A DNA stretch of 64,000 nucleotides. Source: Stagnihabitans lacustris. Its GTDB lineage: Bacteria > Pseudomonadota > Alphaproteobacteria > Rhodobacterales > Rhodobacteraceae. Location: contig NZ_JAPDGS010000010.1 in NCBI RefSeq assembly GCF_025950525.1, positions 1 to 64,000 on the forward strand, written 5' to 3'. The translations under genes and the position numbers were made by a program. Position 1 is the first letter of the stretch, and each line of letters opens with the position of its first letter. The notes below the pieces were generated by a model, which did not search any database, was not told where the DNA came from, and saw only the letters and a program-made list of their open reading frames with translations. Below, in pieces: positions 44,478-53,020 of this stretch.

Positions 44478-45101
44478 TCAGGTCAGCCCCAGGACGCCCG
44501 CGCGAACCACGGCCTGCGTCCGGTTGCGCGCATCCAGCTTGCGACAGATCGCGGTGACATGCATCTTGATCGTCGGTTCTGCCAAGCCAAGGTCGAGCGC
44601 GATTTCCTTGTTCTGCCGCCCGGCGCTCAATCCCGACAGGACCGAAAGTTCGGTATCCGACAAGAGCCCCACGCCCGGCCGCGACGCCTGGTTGCGCATC
44701 AGCTCCATCGGCAAATAAACCTCACCCGCGAGCATGAAGCGGATCGCATTGGTCAGGCTGCGCAACGGCGTCGACTTCAAAACCACCCCCGCCGCCCCGC
44801 CGCCCAGGATATCGTCGATCAGCCGCGCCACCGACGTGCCGGTCAGGATCGCAACCGCCCGCCCGCCATTGACCGCGATGGCCCGCCGCAGCCCCTCCAG
44901 CCCGTTCATCCCGGGCATCTGCCAATCCAGCAGCACAAGGTCAAAGGGCCCCTGCTCCGTGATCCGGGCCAGGGCCTCGTCCAGGCTGTTCGCCTTGGTC
45001 ACAGCGAATTCCGCCGAATTCACCAAGTAGTTCTCCAGCATGTCCAGCACCATCTGGTGGTCATCGGCCAAAAGGATGCTCAGGGGGAGGGTCGCGGCCA
45101 T
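44478..45101 (-). CDS. FixJ/NarL-family response regulator
   Basis: A 207-residue regulator with receiver motifs ILLADDHQMVLDM and FDLVLLDWQMPGMNG, and the LuxR-type helix-turn-helix (ALDLGLAEPTIKMHVTAI). It is divergent from the hybrid kinase gene at 45282 and shares the 180-base region between them, so it is probably that kinase's partner. The ATG at 45101 lies just before the receiver. Confidence 0.92.
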   Translation of the reverse strand: MAATLPLSILLADDHQMVLDMLENYLVNSAEFAVTKANSLDEALARITEQGPFDLVLLDWQMPGMNGLEGLRRAIAVNGGRAVAILTGTSVARLIDDILGGGAAGVVLKSTPLRSLTNAIRFMLAGEVYLPMELMRNQASRPGVGLLSDTELSVLSGLSAGRQNKEIALDLGLAEPTIKMHVTAICRKLDARNRTQAVVRAGVLGLT

Positions 45102-45281
45102 GGAAGTCACTTTCGCCAAAGGCAAGGAATTTGTAACCGTGTTTTGGCAATATTATTCCGCACAGGAAAGTCCAACCCACCCAAAGGTATAGCGCGTATC
45201 AACCTTTGAGTGTCTTGCCACAAGACCGCCAAACGACCGAAGATGCGCGCCCAGCGACTGGCAAACCGGGGGCGCAACGGC

Positions 45282-47846
45282 ATGCGGCCAAGTCAGTTTC
45301 TTTTCGGGGCCCACAAGGGTGCTCCGCGGCGACGGACCCTGGCGGTCTTTGCAATCGCTTGCGGCGTCGTGATCCTCGGAGCGGTCGTCCTCGCCCGACT
45401 GGACCGGCAGCTGACCCTGCAAAGCCAGGCGCAGTCCGACAACCTGGTCTGGAACCTGACCCAGGTGGAGGTCGACCTACAACGCCTGCAAATCGCCCTG
45501 CTTGTGGCGCGGCTCTCTGGGGCGAACCAGGCCGCCTTGGGCCGCGTCGCCCAGAATTTCGACATCCTCTTCAGCCGGGTCCAGACCATTCGCCACGGCA
45601 CCGCTGTCGCCGACCTGCCCATACGCCAGACGGAAGGCTGGCGACGGCTTGCCGGTCCGCATGGGCTGATGGACCAGCTGCAAGAGGTGCTGGACCACGA
45701 CCCCGCCCAGCTTGGCGCCAAGCTGGACCGCTTCAGCCAGCTGGCGGGCCAAGTCCAGCCGCTGATCCACCACGCCGTGACCGGGTCGCTGCAATCCGCC
45801 GCCGAAACAGCTGACGCCGCCAAGAGCGAGCTGCGCGCGACCCTGATGGTCTTTGCCGGCGCGCTTTTGCTGACCATCGGGGCGCTGGCGCTCTTCCTTT
45901 TGACCATCCACCTGCAGGGCCGGGCGCTGGCCGCGCGCGCCCGCAAGCTGGAACATGCCCTGCGCAGCCAGCGCCTGATGATCGAAGCCGCTCAGGATGG
46001 CGTCCTCGTCATCGCCGACAATGGCCGCGTCATCGTCGCCAACAAGGTGACTGAGGCGCTTTTGGGCCCGCCGCTCCAGCCCAAGCGGCGCCGCCACCTT
46101 TCTGACCACCTCGACCCCGAGGTTTCGGCCCTGACCGCCTGCACCCAGCGCCAGACCATCATCCGCCGCGCCGATGGCGCCCGCATCCCGGTCGAACTGA
46201 CCATGCGTTCCATGCGCTCGCCCGACAGCCGCAGCTTTCGCATCGCTTTCCTGCGGGACCTCTCCGACCAGATCGACCGCGAGACCCGCCTCGCGCGCGC
46301 CCTCGCCGCTGCCCGCGCGGGGGAAGAGGCCAAGGCCCGGTTCGTCGCCGTGATGAGCCACGAGATGCGCACCCCCCTCAGCGGCCTTCTCTCTGCCCTG
46401 GACCTGCTGCGGGCGACACCGTTGGACCCCGCGCAAGCCGACCTCGTGGGGATCATGGAGGCCTGTGGCCACACAACGCTTGAGCAGGTCAACAACGTGC
46501 TGGAGCTGACCCAGTTGACCGCGCAGGACAAGGGTCATGCGGCGCTGGACTTCGACTTGCGCGGGCTCTTGCAGCCGCTGGTTCGCCAGTTCCAGGCGAG
46601 GGCGCAGCAGCACGACACCGCCCTGACGCTGGAGACCGGTCCGAATGGGCGCGTGCAGCTACATGCCCCGCTGCAGCTGGTCAAGCGCGTGGTGGGCAAC
46701 CTTTTGTCGAATGCCGTCAAGTTCACCCAAGGGGGGCGCATCGTCGTCAGCTGCCTTTGCACCCCGGCCGAGACCCCGGGCAAGATGCTCTGCCAGATCA
46801 GCGTCAGCGACACCGGCATCGGGATCAGTGCCGCCGACTTCCAGCGCATCTTTCACGCCTTCGAGACGCTGGACAGCACGTTTTCGCGCACCCAGGACGG
46901 CTCGGGCCTGGGGCTGGGTATCGCAAAAATGGCCGCCGAGGCGCTGGGAGGGCGCATCACGGTGGACAGCACACCGGGCAAGGGCAGCCGCTTTGCCCTG
47001 TCCTTCGAGGCCGCCCTTGCCCCACCCGCCGCCCCACCCGCAGCCTTGGCCCCGCCCGAGCCTGTGGCGCCCAAGCTGGCGGGACTGCGGCTTCTGCTGG
47101 CAGAGGACAACGAGATCAACCGCCTCCTCCTGGTCCGCCAGCTGGAGCGCCTCGGTCATCAGGTGGTCGCGGTCGCCGATGGCGCGGCGGCGGTCGAGGA
47201 GATCCAGTTGGATCAGCCCTTCGACGTGGTGCTGATGGATGTCTCGATGCCCAAGATGGACGGCATGACCGCGACGCGCCTTCTGCGGGGCGAGGATGCC
47301 TGCCTGCCCATCATCGCCCTGACCGCCCATGCCGACGAAAACCGCCGCGCCGAGTTCCGTGCGGCCGGCATGGACGACGTCATCACCAAGCCCGTCGACA
47401 TGGCCCATCTGCAAGAGGTCATGGCAGCGTTTGCCCACCGGACCCCACCGGGCTTGCCCTCCGATCAACCGAGGCCAGCGCCGCTGCTGATCGACGACCA
47501 GGTCTTCGACGACCTCATCCAATCGCTTGGCGCCGACTTTCTGCGCCAGACCCTGACGCGCTTTGCCGCCGAGGTTGACACCGCGCTTGCGGCCATCGCC
47601 GCCGCGCAATCGGCGGGCGAGGCCGAGCAGCTGGCCCTTTTGGCCCACCGCGAGGCCGGATCGGCGGCCATGCTGGGCTTTGCCGCCCTGGCCGCCGCCC
47701 TGCGCAAGCTGGAGACCGCCGCGAGGACCGACCCAATCGCCAGCCTTGGCGCCCAAATCGAAAGCCTTGGCCCGCTGCACGCGGCGGGGCTGTCCGAGAT
47801 CACCCGCCGTCTGTCGCTTTGGTCCGCCGAAGGGCGCCCGCTCTGA
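45282..47846 (+). CDS. Hybrid sensor histidine kinase with PAS, receiver and HPt domains
   Basis: An 854-residue kinase with the same plan as that at 39782. Membrane helices lie at about 20-38 and 188-208, with a periplasmic helical sensor between (QNFDILFSRVQTIRHG, compare QRFDILYSRIMTITEG in the other). PAS (AAQDGVLVIADNGRVIVANK), HisKA with His360 in MSHEMRTPLSG, ATPase (VSDTGIGIS, GSGLGLGIAKMA), receiver with Asp653 in VLMDVSMPKMDG, and HPt with His789 in LLAHREAGSAAMLG. An ATG at 45243 is an alternative start 13 codons earlier; neither has a strong ribosome site. Probably arose by duplication with the other kinase. Confidence 0.92.
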   Translation: MRPSQFLFGAHKGAPRRRTLAVFAIACGVVILGAVVLARLDRQLTLQSQAQSDNLVWNLTQVEVDLQRLQIALLVARLSGANQAALGRVAQNFDILFSRVQTIRHGTAVADLPIRQTEGWRRLAGPHGLMDQLQEVLDHDPAQLGAKLDRFSQLAGQVQPLIHHAVTGSLQSAAETADAAKSELRATLMVFAGALLLTIGALALFLLTIHLQGRALAARARKLEHALRSQRLMIEAAQDGVLVIADNGRVIVANKVTEALLGPPLQPKRRRHLSDHLDPEVSALTACTQRQTIIRRADGARIPVELTMRSMRSPDSRSFRIAFLRDLSDQIDRETRLARALAAARAGEEAKARFVAVMSHEMRTPLSGLLSALDLLRATPLDPAQADLVGIMEACGHTTLEQVNNVLELTQLTAQDKGHAALDFDLRGLLQPLVRQFQARAQQHDTALTLETGPNGRVQLHAPLQLVKRVVGNLLSNAVKFTQGGRIVVSCLCTPAETPGKMLCQISVSDTGIGISAADFQRIFHAFETLDSTFSRTQDGSGLGLGIAKMAAEALGGRITVDSTPGKGSRFALSFEAALAPPAAPPAALAPPEPVAPKLAGLRLLLAEDNEINRLLLVRQLERLGHQVVAVADGAAAVEEIQLDQPFDVVLMDVSMPKMDGMTATRLLRGEDACLPIIALTAHADENRRAEFRAAGMDDVITKPVDMAHLQEVMAAFAHRTPPGLPSDQPRPAPLLIDDQVFDDLIQSLGADFLRQTLTRFAAEVDTALAAIAAAQSAGEAEQLALLAHREAGSAAMLGFAALAAALRKLETAARTDPIASLGAQIESLGPLHAAGLSEITRRLSLWSAEGRPL

Positions 47847-47976
47847 CTGCCGACGCGCTTTCAGACCCGAAGGAGTCTCGGACCTATCTTTCGCGACCTG
47901 CGGCGCACTTGTGCGACACTGGTCGTGCCATCCCGGACGTCGCAGAGTGAACCCCTTGTCAGCGCGAGGGAGTGCC

Positions 47977-48549
47977 ATGGTCGCCTTGACCGAGACCCAT
48001 AAGTCAAAGGCCGGACTGCTTCGTCGGCTCTTGGCGCTTTTGGCCGACCCAAAGGCCCCCTTGTCCCGCCCGGCGCCCGACGTCAACTTGCGCTTCCCGG
48101 AGATGCCCAGCGTCGACGGCATCGAGACCTTGACCATCCTCATGGTGGGCCGTGTCGATGGCGCGCTTTTGTCGCCTGCGCTATGGCTTGGAGATCTTGG
48201 CGCCCTTGTCCAATGGATCGCGCCGGACATCGACGAGCTGAACGGTCTGGCCCGGGATGGCCTGATGGCGCCGACCCATGTGGTCATCGACCTTGACGCC
48301 ATGGGCGGCATCCTGCCCGCCTTTGACAGTTTGCGAAAGCTGCGCGACACGCGCCCCGACCTGCCCGTGATCCTGGTCTCCGGCGACCTGGCTGTGGATG
48401 ACTTCAGCCTGGAACGCTTGGCCCTTTGCGACGCCTCCTTGCGGGCGCCGGTGGCCTTCTCGTCGCTGGAATATGCTTTGACAGAGGCGCGCGAGGTGAA
48501 CAATCCCGCTTGGGTCGCCCGTCTGAAGGACTTGCGCGCGGGGCTCTGA
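47977..48549 (+). CDS. Stand-alone degenerate receiver-like protein
   Basis: A 190-residue protein. After about 50 variable residues there is a receiver-like fold: ETLTILMVGRVDGALLSP (no acidic pair), THVVIDLDAMGGILPAFDSL (an Asp at the phospho-site position), and RPDLPVILVSGDLAVDD. It matches the protein at 43389. No output domain. GCGAGGGA precedes the ATG at 47977. It follows the second hybrid kinase and may serve as a phosphate sink or adaptor. Confidence 0.68.
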   Translation: MVALTETHKSKAGLLRRLLALLADPKAPLSRPAPDVNLRFPEMPSVDGIETLTILMVGRVDGALLSPALWLGDLGALVQWIAPDIDELNGLARDGLMAPTHVVIDLDAMGGILPAFDSLRKLRDTRPDLPVILVSGDLAVDDFSLERLALCDASLRAPVAFSSLEYALTEAREVNNPAWVARLKDLRAGL

Positions 48550-48607
48550 CCCGCCCCGGGTTGCCGGCGCAACCGCCCGCCCTTTCCACACCGCAGCCGA
48601 AACCCGC

Positions 48608-48657
48608 CGCCGCACAGGCGCCTTACCCTGCGAAGGGGTGGAGGCGCCTGTGCGGCG
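48608..48657. repeat. Perfect 16-bp inverted repeat forming a large hairpin
   Basis: 48608-48623 pairs perfectly with 48642-48657, leaving an 18-base loop. It lies in the gap between the receiver-like gene and the FixJ-type gene at 48839. There is no T run on either side. It may be a transcription stop, an mRNA-stabilising element or a protein-binding site. Confidence 0.65.
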
Positions 48658-48838
48658 TATTCCAGACGGATGGCCGCCACACCCGTTCGGAGCGCCCCAT
48701 CCCCTTCCGCACTTCCATAGCCCATTTTTCAGCCTTCTCAACCGCTTGCGCGTCTGTAACTCGGCCGGGTCCCCGGCAATGATCCAAAGGGCACGCGTGG
48801 CTCGATTCGAGAGGGCGAGCCATCGGAAGAAGGACCCC

Positions 48839-49468
48839 ATGGAAGATTTCACCCCTGCCCTCACGACGATCCTGATCGCCGACGACCACCAACTGCTTAT
48901 TGACGCTGTGACCCAGGGTCTGCGCAACGAGACCGATTTGACACTGCGCACGGCCCACAGCCTGGCCGAAACGCTGCGCGCCCTGCAGGAGGCGCCGATC
49001 GACCTGGTGCTGTTGGACGTCAAGATGCCCGGGATGAACGGGATGGAAAGTGTGATCGAGGTGATCCGGGCCGCCAAGACCGGCGCGGTGGCGCTGTTCT
49101 CCGGCAATATCGACGAGGCCTTCGCCCGGCTTGCCCTGCGCGAAGGGGCGGCGGGCTTCGTGCCCAAGACCCTCCCGATGCGGGTCCTGCCCTCCGCGAT
49201 CCGGCTGATGTGTTCGGGCGAGGTCTTCATGCCCGTCACCCGCCGCGATGCGTCCGACCCCGAAGAGCCAGAGGCTCGCCCCCTGGTTGAACGCGAGCTG
49301 CGCATCCTGCACATGGTCCAGGCCGGGCTGACCAACAAGGAAATCGCCCGGCAGATCGAAAGTTCGGAGGTCCGCATCAAGATGTATCTGCGGACGATCT
49401 TCGCCAAGATCGGCGCCAAGAACCGCGCCCATGCCGTCAGCATCGTCCGCGCCCAAGGCCGGATCTGA
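48839..49468 (+). CDS. FixJ/NarL-family response regulator
   Basis: A 209-residue regulator with receiver (ILIADDHQLLIDAV, IDLVLLDVKMPGMNG) and LuxR-type helix-turn-helix (RQIESSEVRIKMYLRTIFAK). AAGGA lies just before the ATG at 48839. The frame continues far upstream but that part is a low-quality translation through the hairpin region. Its TGA overlaps the ATG at 49468, so the peptidoglycan-binding gene downstream is probably coupled. Confidence 0.92.
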   Translation: MEDFTPALTTILIADDHQLLIDAVTQGLRNETDLTLRTAHSLAETLRALQEAPIDLVLLDVKMPGMNGMESVIEVIRAAKTGAVALFSGNIDEAFARLALREGAAGFVPKTLPMRVLPSAIRLMCSGEVFMPVTRRDASDPEEPEARPLVERELRILHMVQAGLTNKEIARQIESSEVRIKMYLRTIFAKIGAKNRAHAVSIVRAQGRI

Positions 49469-49491
49469 TGCGCATATCAAGGATTAACCAC

Positions 49492-50079
49492 ATGACTTTG
49501 CTGAAATTTCTGGCCGCAGCCCTTCTTGTGGCGCAGGGCGCCACCGCAGCCACCACCGAGGGCCAGTTTGCCATGCGCGGCCTGGGGTCAGCCCAGTGCC
49601 GCGCCATGATCGAAGCCTTTGCGACAGACCAGGGCCCTGCCCTGCGCCAATCGCTTGGCCTGTGGATTTCGGGCTATGTTTCGGGCCGCAACGAAAGCCA
49701 GCCCGACACGTTCGAGGTCGTCCCGCTGCAGGACCTGCGCATCCTTCAGGCCCTGCTGGAGGCCGCCTGCACCAGCAATCCCGATGCGCTGGTTCAAGTT
49801 ACCCTGTCGGCCCTGGTCGGGAAACTGGATGGCGCCCGCATCCGCAGCGCCGCCGCCCCCCTGTCGATCGGAGACCCGCCCATGCCGCTGCACCCCGAAG
49901 TCCTGGCCTATGTCCAGGCTCGGCTGGTGACGCTGGGGCTGATGGCGCCGCCCCAGACCGCGGGGAGCTTTGACGCCACGACCTCGGCCGCGTTGCAGGC
50001 CTTTCAGGGCTCGGTCGGCTTGGCCCCCTCTGGCATGCCCGATGACACGACGATCCTGATGCTGCTGGGCCAACAATGA
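49492..50079 (+). CDS. Exported peptidoglycan-binding-domain protein
   Basis: A 195-residue exported protein. The signal peptide is MTLLKFLAAALLVAQGATA. An N-terminal helical domain has CRAMIEAF, LGLWISGYVSGRN and EAACTSNPDALV, resembling the HdeA-type pattern with two Cys. A C-terminal peptidoglycan-binding domain of the Pfam PG_binding_1 kind follows (VLAYVQARLVTLGLM, GSFDATTSAALQAFQGSVGL). The ATG at 49492 has AGGA at good distance; an earlier ATG at 49468 overlaps the regulator stop and is also possible. Role in envelope sensing or assembly is inferred. Confidence 0.82.
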   Translation: MTLLKFLAAALLVAQGATAATTEGQFAMRGLGSAQCRAMIEAFATDQGPALRQSLGLWISGYVSGRNESQPDTFEVVPLQDLRILQALLEAACTSNPDALVQVTLSALVGKLDGARIRSAAAPLSIGDPPMPLHPEVLAYVQARLVTLGLMAPPQTAGSFDATTSAALQAFQGSVGLAPSGMPDDTTILMLLGQQ

Positions 50080-50080
50080 C

Positions 50081-50192
50081 CCGCAAAAGAAAGCGCCCGG
50101 ATGCTGGGGGGCATCCGGGCGAGGCGCGGCATTTCGGGCAGTACAAGCGAAATGCCGGGGTCGATGGACCCTTCCGGTCGTCCCTCCCGCAC
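50081..50192 (-). ncRNA. Three-hairpin structured RNA candidate, copy B
   Basis: On the minus strand: GGGAGG, then three hairpins, at 50171-50158 (5-bp stem), 50156-50128 (9-bp perfect stem) and 50121-50094 (11-bp perfect stem), then CTTTCTTTT. The last is a good Rho-independent terminator. The arrangement and much of the sequence match copy A at 32689-32803. It lies in the gap between a convergent gene and a FixJ-type gene, with no ORF in either frame. Confidence 0.6.
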
Positions 50193-50373
50193 GATCCAGC
50201 CCACGACGCGCCGTCCTCCCACGGGGCGCCGCAAGCTGTCAGGGTTCAGGGTCGCCGGGCAACGCCTACAGGACTGATACCTGACCCATCGCGGACAACA
50301 ACCGTGCGGAGGGTGCAAAATCGCCCTCTGACGAGAGGCGACTTGATCGAAGGATCACCTCTTGGGTCCGGCC

Positions 50374-50970
50374 ATGCGCATCCTCTTGGCTGACGACCAT
50401 GCTTTTGTGCGTGACGCCATCGCCCATGTGCTGCGCCAGCATCTCTTGGCGCAGGTCGAGACCGCCCGGGACCTGGCCTCGGCGCTGGACCGCGTGGAGG
50501 GCGCGGGGGGCTTTGACGTCATCCTTCTTGATTTGCGGATGCAGGGGATGGACGACCTTGCCGGCCTGAGCGCGATGCGGGCCCGCGCGCCCGGCGTGCC
50601 GGTGGCCCTTTTGTCGGGACACCTGACCCGAGGCGTGGTCGATGCCGCGTTGCAGCTGGGTGCTGCGGGCTGCCTGTCCAAGGCCATGTCGGTGCAAAGC
50701 CTTGTGGCGGCTCTGCGCCTTATGGTCAGCGGGGCCGTCTTTGTCCCTCTGTCCGAGGCAAATTCCTTTAGCGCGGGCCCGACCCTGACCCCGGGCGAGG
50801 ACCTGATGGTCCGGGGCCTTGGCAAGGGGCTGTCGAACAAGGATCTGGCACGAGAGCTTGGGCTTCGCGACGTGACGATCAAGCGACATCTGAAAACCCT
50901 CTTCCGCAAGATCGGCGCGCGCAACAGGACCGAAGCGGCGCTTTGGGCCGCGAACCGGGGCCTGACCTAA
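50374..50970 (+). CDS. FixJ/NarL-family response regulator
   Basis: A 198-residue regulator with receiver (ILLADDHAFVRDAI, FDVILLDLRMQGMDD; the usual MPG is MQG) and a LuxR-type helix-turn-helix (ARELGLRDVTIKRHLKTLFR). It starts at the ATG at 50374; no clear ribosome site. Fourth regulator of this type within 8 kb. Close to the conserved hairpin element on its 5' side. Confidence 0.9.
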   Translation: MRILLADDHAFVRDAIAHVLRQHLLAQVETARDLASALDRVEGAGGFDVILLDLRMQGMDDLAGLSAMRARAPGVPVALLSGHLTRGVVDAALQLGAAGCLSKAMSVQSLVAALRLMVSGAVFVPLSEANSFSAGPTLTPGEDLMVRGLGKGLSNKDLARELGLRDVTIKRHLKTLFRKIGARNRTEAALWAANRGLT

Positions 50971-50977
50971 GGTGCGG

Positions 50978-51388
50978 TCAGGCCGGGGCCTTCAGGGCCT
51001 CGTCCAGCCAATCGGCGGTGCAGGTCTGCGCCATGATCCGGCGCGCCCCAAGGTCAAGCGCCCAGGCCCCGCCGCCAAAGCTCTCGACCTCACGGTAGGA
51101 ACACCAGCGGGCAAATTGAAATCCCCAGTGCCCCACCAAGTCAAACTCGCCGGCAAGGCGCAAGACAAAGGCCACAAGGGCATCGGGATTGCCGCCATCA
51201 TCGTCATGCAGCCACAGCGTCGCATGGGGTGGCGCATCGACGACCGAGACTTCAAAGCCCCGGACCAAGGGCGCGGCCCGGAAAGCATCCTCGGCCCGGC
51301 ATTGCCGAAACAGCTCCAACGCACCTTGAGCCTTGGCCGGAGTGGCCATGTCGAGGTGGCACGAGAAATGGATGAAATAGAGCGGCAT
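50978..51388 (-). CDS. Hypothetical protein, 136 residues
   Basis: No family recognised. A soluble protein with several aromatic residues (MPLYFIHFSCHLDM, HWGFQFARWCSY) and no signal peptide. GAGGG lies upstream of the ATG at 51388; a longer open frame of 30 codons is unlikely. Convergent with the FixJ-type gene, seven bases away, and divergent from repA. Confidence 0.6.
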   Translation of the reverse strand: MPLYFIHFSCHLDMATPAKAQGALELFRQCRAEDAFRAAPLVRGFEVSVVDAPPHATLWLHDDDGGNPDALVAFVLRLAGEFDLVGHWGFQFARWCSYREVESFGGGAWALDLGARRIMAQTCTADWLDEALKAPA

Positions 51389-51820
51389 AGCGGTTCTTAC
51401 CCTCGCTGACAGGCCCCGGAGGGCCAAGGTCAGGAAAGCGGCAATCCCGGGTTTTGCCAAGGAACCCGAAGTGTTCATGCCCTATCGAAAGACACCTGAA
51501 GGCAAGCGGGCCGGGAGCCATGGGTGGGACCTGGCTGACATTTTGCCGTGGACATGTCGGATCAACCTTGCGCGCTGTTCAACTGGTGGGCCTCGTGATG
51601 ACGACATCAGCGCCTTCGTGCCGCCAAGCCTTCCGCCTCAGGCCCGGTCGGCGCTGGTTTGACGGCCCGTGGGGATGTGGATAAGTTTTCGCACCATACC
51701 TAGATTCTTCTTGCCGGACTCACGCGTTCATGTCATTTCCGTTTTGACGAAAGAACGCGTCAGAACGGCAAAACGCCGTCAGAACCACAAAGAGCCCTGC
51801 CAGGGGCCCGAGGGCAGCAC
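51389..51820. promoter_or_regulatory. Gene-free stretch upstream of repA with repeat operators
   Basis: No convincing ORF. Near repA there is an inverted repeat ACGCGTTC (51722-51729) and GAACGCGT (51753-51760). GTTTTGACG at 51741-51749 and two inverted copies of GTTCTGACG (51758-51766 and 51777-51785) lie in the same segment. These are likely sites for autoregulation of the rep operon by RepA with RepB, as is known for repABC plasmids. The promoter itself is not clear. Confidence 0.5.
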
Positions 51821-53020
51821 ATGAGTGATCTAGGTGGGAAACTCAATCAAGGCGTCAGCTCGTCAGATATCGGGGCCTATGCCGACAGCCTTGCGGAGTC
51901 CCTGAACCGCCAAATGAAGGCCGCGCTTCAACCCGAAGAGCGCAAATCACTGCGGCGCTTCAGTTCCACCGAGGTGGCCGAGCTTCTGCGCGTCAGCCCC
52001 TCGAATCTGCGCAACCGCCACAAGGACGGCAGCTTCCCCGAGGTCTATTCGGACAATCGTGGCCATCGCTTCTATTCGGCCGAAGAGATCGACGACCTGC
52101 GTGGCATCCTGGCGCGGACGGGGAAGAACGCCGATGCCTATCGGCCCGGTCGGCGCGAGGGCGACAAGCGCCAAGTCATCTCGGTGGTGAATTTCAAGGG
52201 CGGCTCTTCGAAGACGACGGCCACGATCCATCTGGCGCAACGCTTCGCCCTGCGCGGCTATCGGGTGCTGGTGCTGGACCTGGACCCTCAGGCAAGCTTG
52301 ACGACCTTTTTCGGCTTTCGACCAGAGCTGGAATTCGCCGAAAGCGGCACGATTTATGACGCGCTGCGCTATGAGGGCCGGGTTCCGCTGTCCTCGGTGA
52401 TCCAGAAGACCTATTTCCACAACCTCGACATGGTGCCCGCAGGCCTTTTGCTGTCGGAATACGAGACCGAGACCGCCAACGCCCTGGCCCGCCGCCAGCA
52501 GCCGATCTTTGCCGAGCGGCTGGCCCTGGCGCTGGACGAGGTCGAGGCGGATTACGATCTGGTCATGATCGACTGCCCGCCGCAGCTGGGCTTTCTGACG
52601 CTGACGGCGCTGGCGGCATCGTCGGGGCTTCTGGTGACTGTCGTGCCGGGGATGCTGGACATCGCCTCGATGAGCCAGTTCCTGAAACTTGCCTCTGAAA
52701 CCGTGAAGGCGGTCGAAGAAGCCATCGGGCGGCGTGTGACCTGGGATTTCGTCAAGTTCCTGATCACCCGCTATGAGCCCTCCGACGGGCCGCAGACACA
52801 GATGGCCGGTTATCTGCGCTCGATCCTTGCCGGTCAGGTCATGACCGAACCCATGCTGAAGTCGACGGCGATTTCCGATGCCGGGATGACGCAGCAGACG
52901 ATCTATGAGGTCGATCCCGGCCAGCTGATCCGCAAGACGATTGATCGGGCGCTCGCCAGCGTGAACAACGTGGCGGACGAGTTGGAGCAGACGATTCAGA
53001 TGGCATGGGGTCGACGCTGA
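51821..53020 (+). CDS. repA: Plasmid partitioning protein RepA (ParA ATPase)
   Basis: A 399-residue ParA-type ATPase of repABC plasmids. The N-terminal 120 residues hold a helix-turn-helix (FSSTEVAELLRVSPSNLRNR). The ATPase part has deviant Walker A NFKGGSSKTTATIHLAQ, LVLDLDPQASLTTFF, and the MIDCPPQLGFLTL switch region. It moves plasmid copies apart and represses the operon. The stop overlaps the repB ATG (TGATG), giving coupled translation. A decayed relative is at 31814. Confidence 0.95.
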   Translation: MSDLGGKLNQGVSSSDIGAYADSLAESLNRQMKAALQPEERKSLRRFSSTEVAELLRVSPSNLRNRHKDGSFPEVYSDNRGHRFYSAEEIDDLRGILARTGKNADAYRPGRREGDKRQVISVVNFKGGSSKTTATIHLAQRFALRGYRVLVLDLDPQASLTTFFGFRPELEFAESGTIYDALRYEGRVPLSSVIQKTYFHNLDMVPAGLLLSEYETETANALARRQQPIFAERLALALDEVEADYDLVMIDCPPQLGFLTLTALAASSGLLVTVVPGMLDIASMSQFLKLASETVKAVEEAIGRRVTWDFVKFLITRYEPSDGPQTQMAGYLRSILAGQVMTEPMLKSTAISDAGMTQQTIYEVDPGQLIRKTIDRALASVNNVADELEQTIQMAWGRR

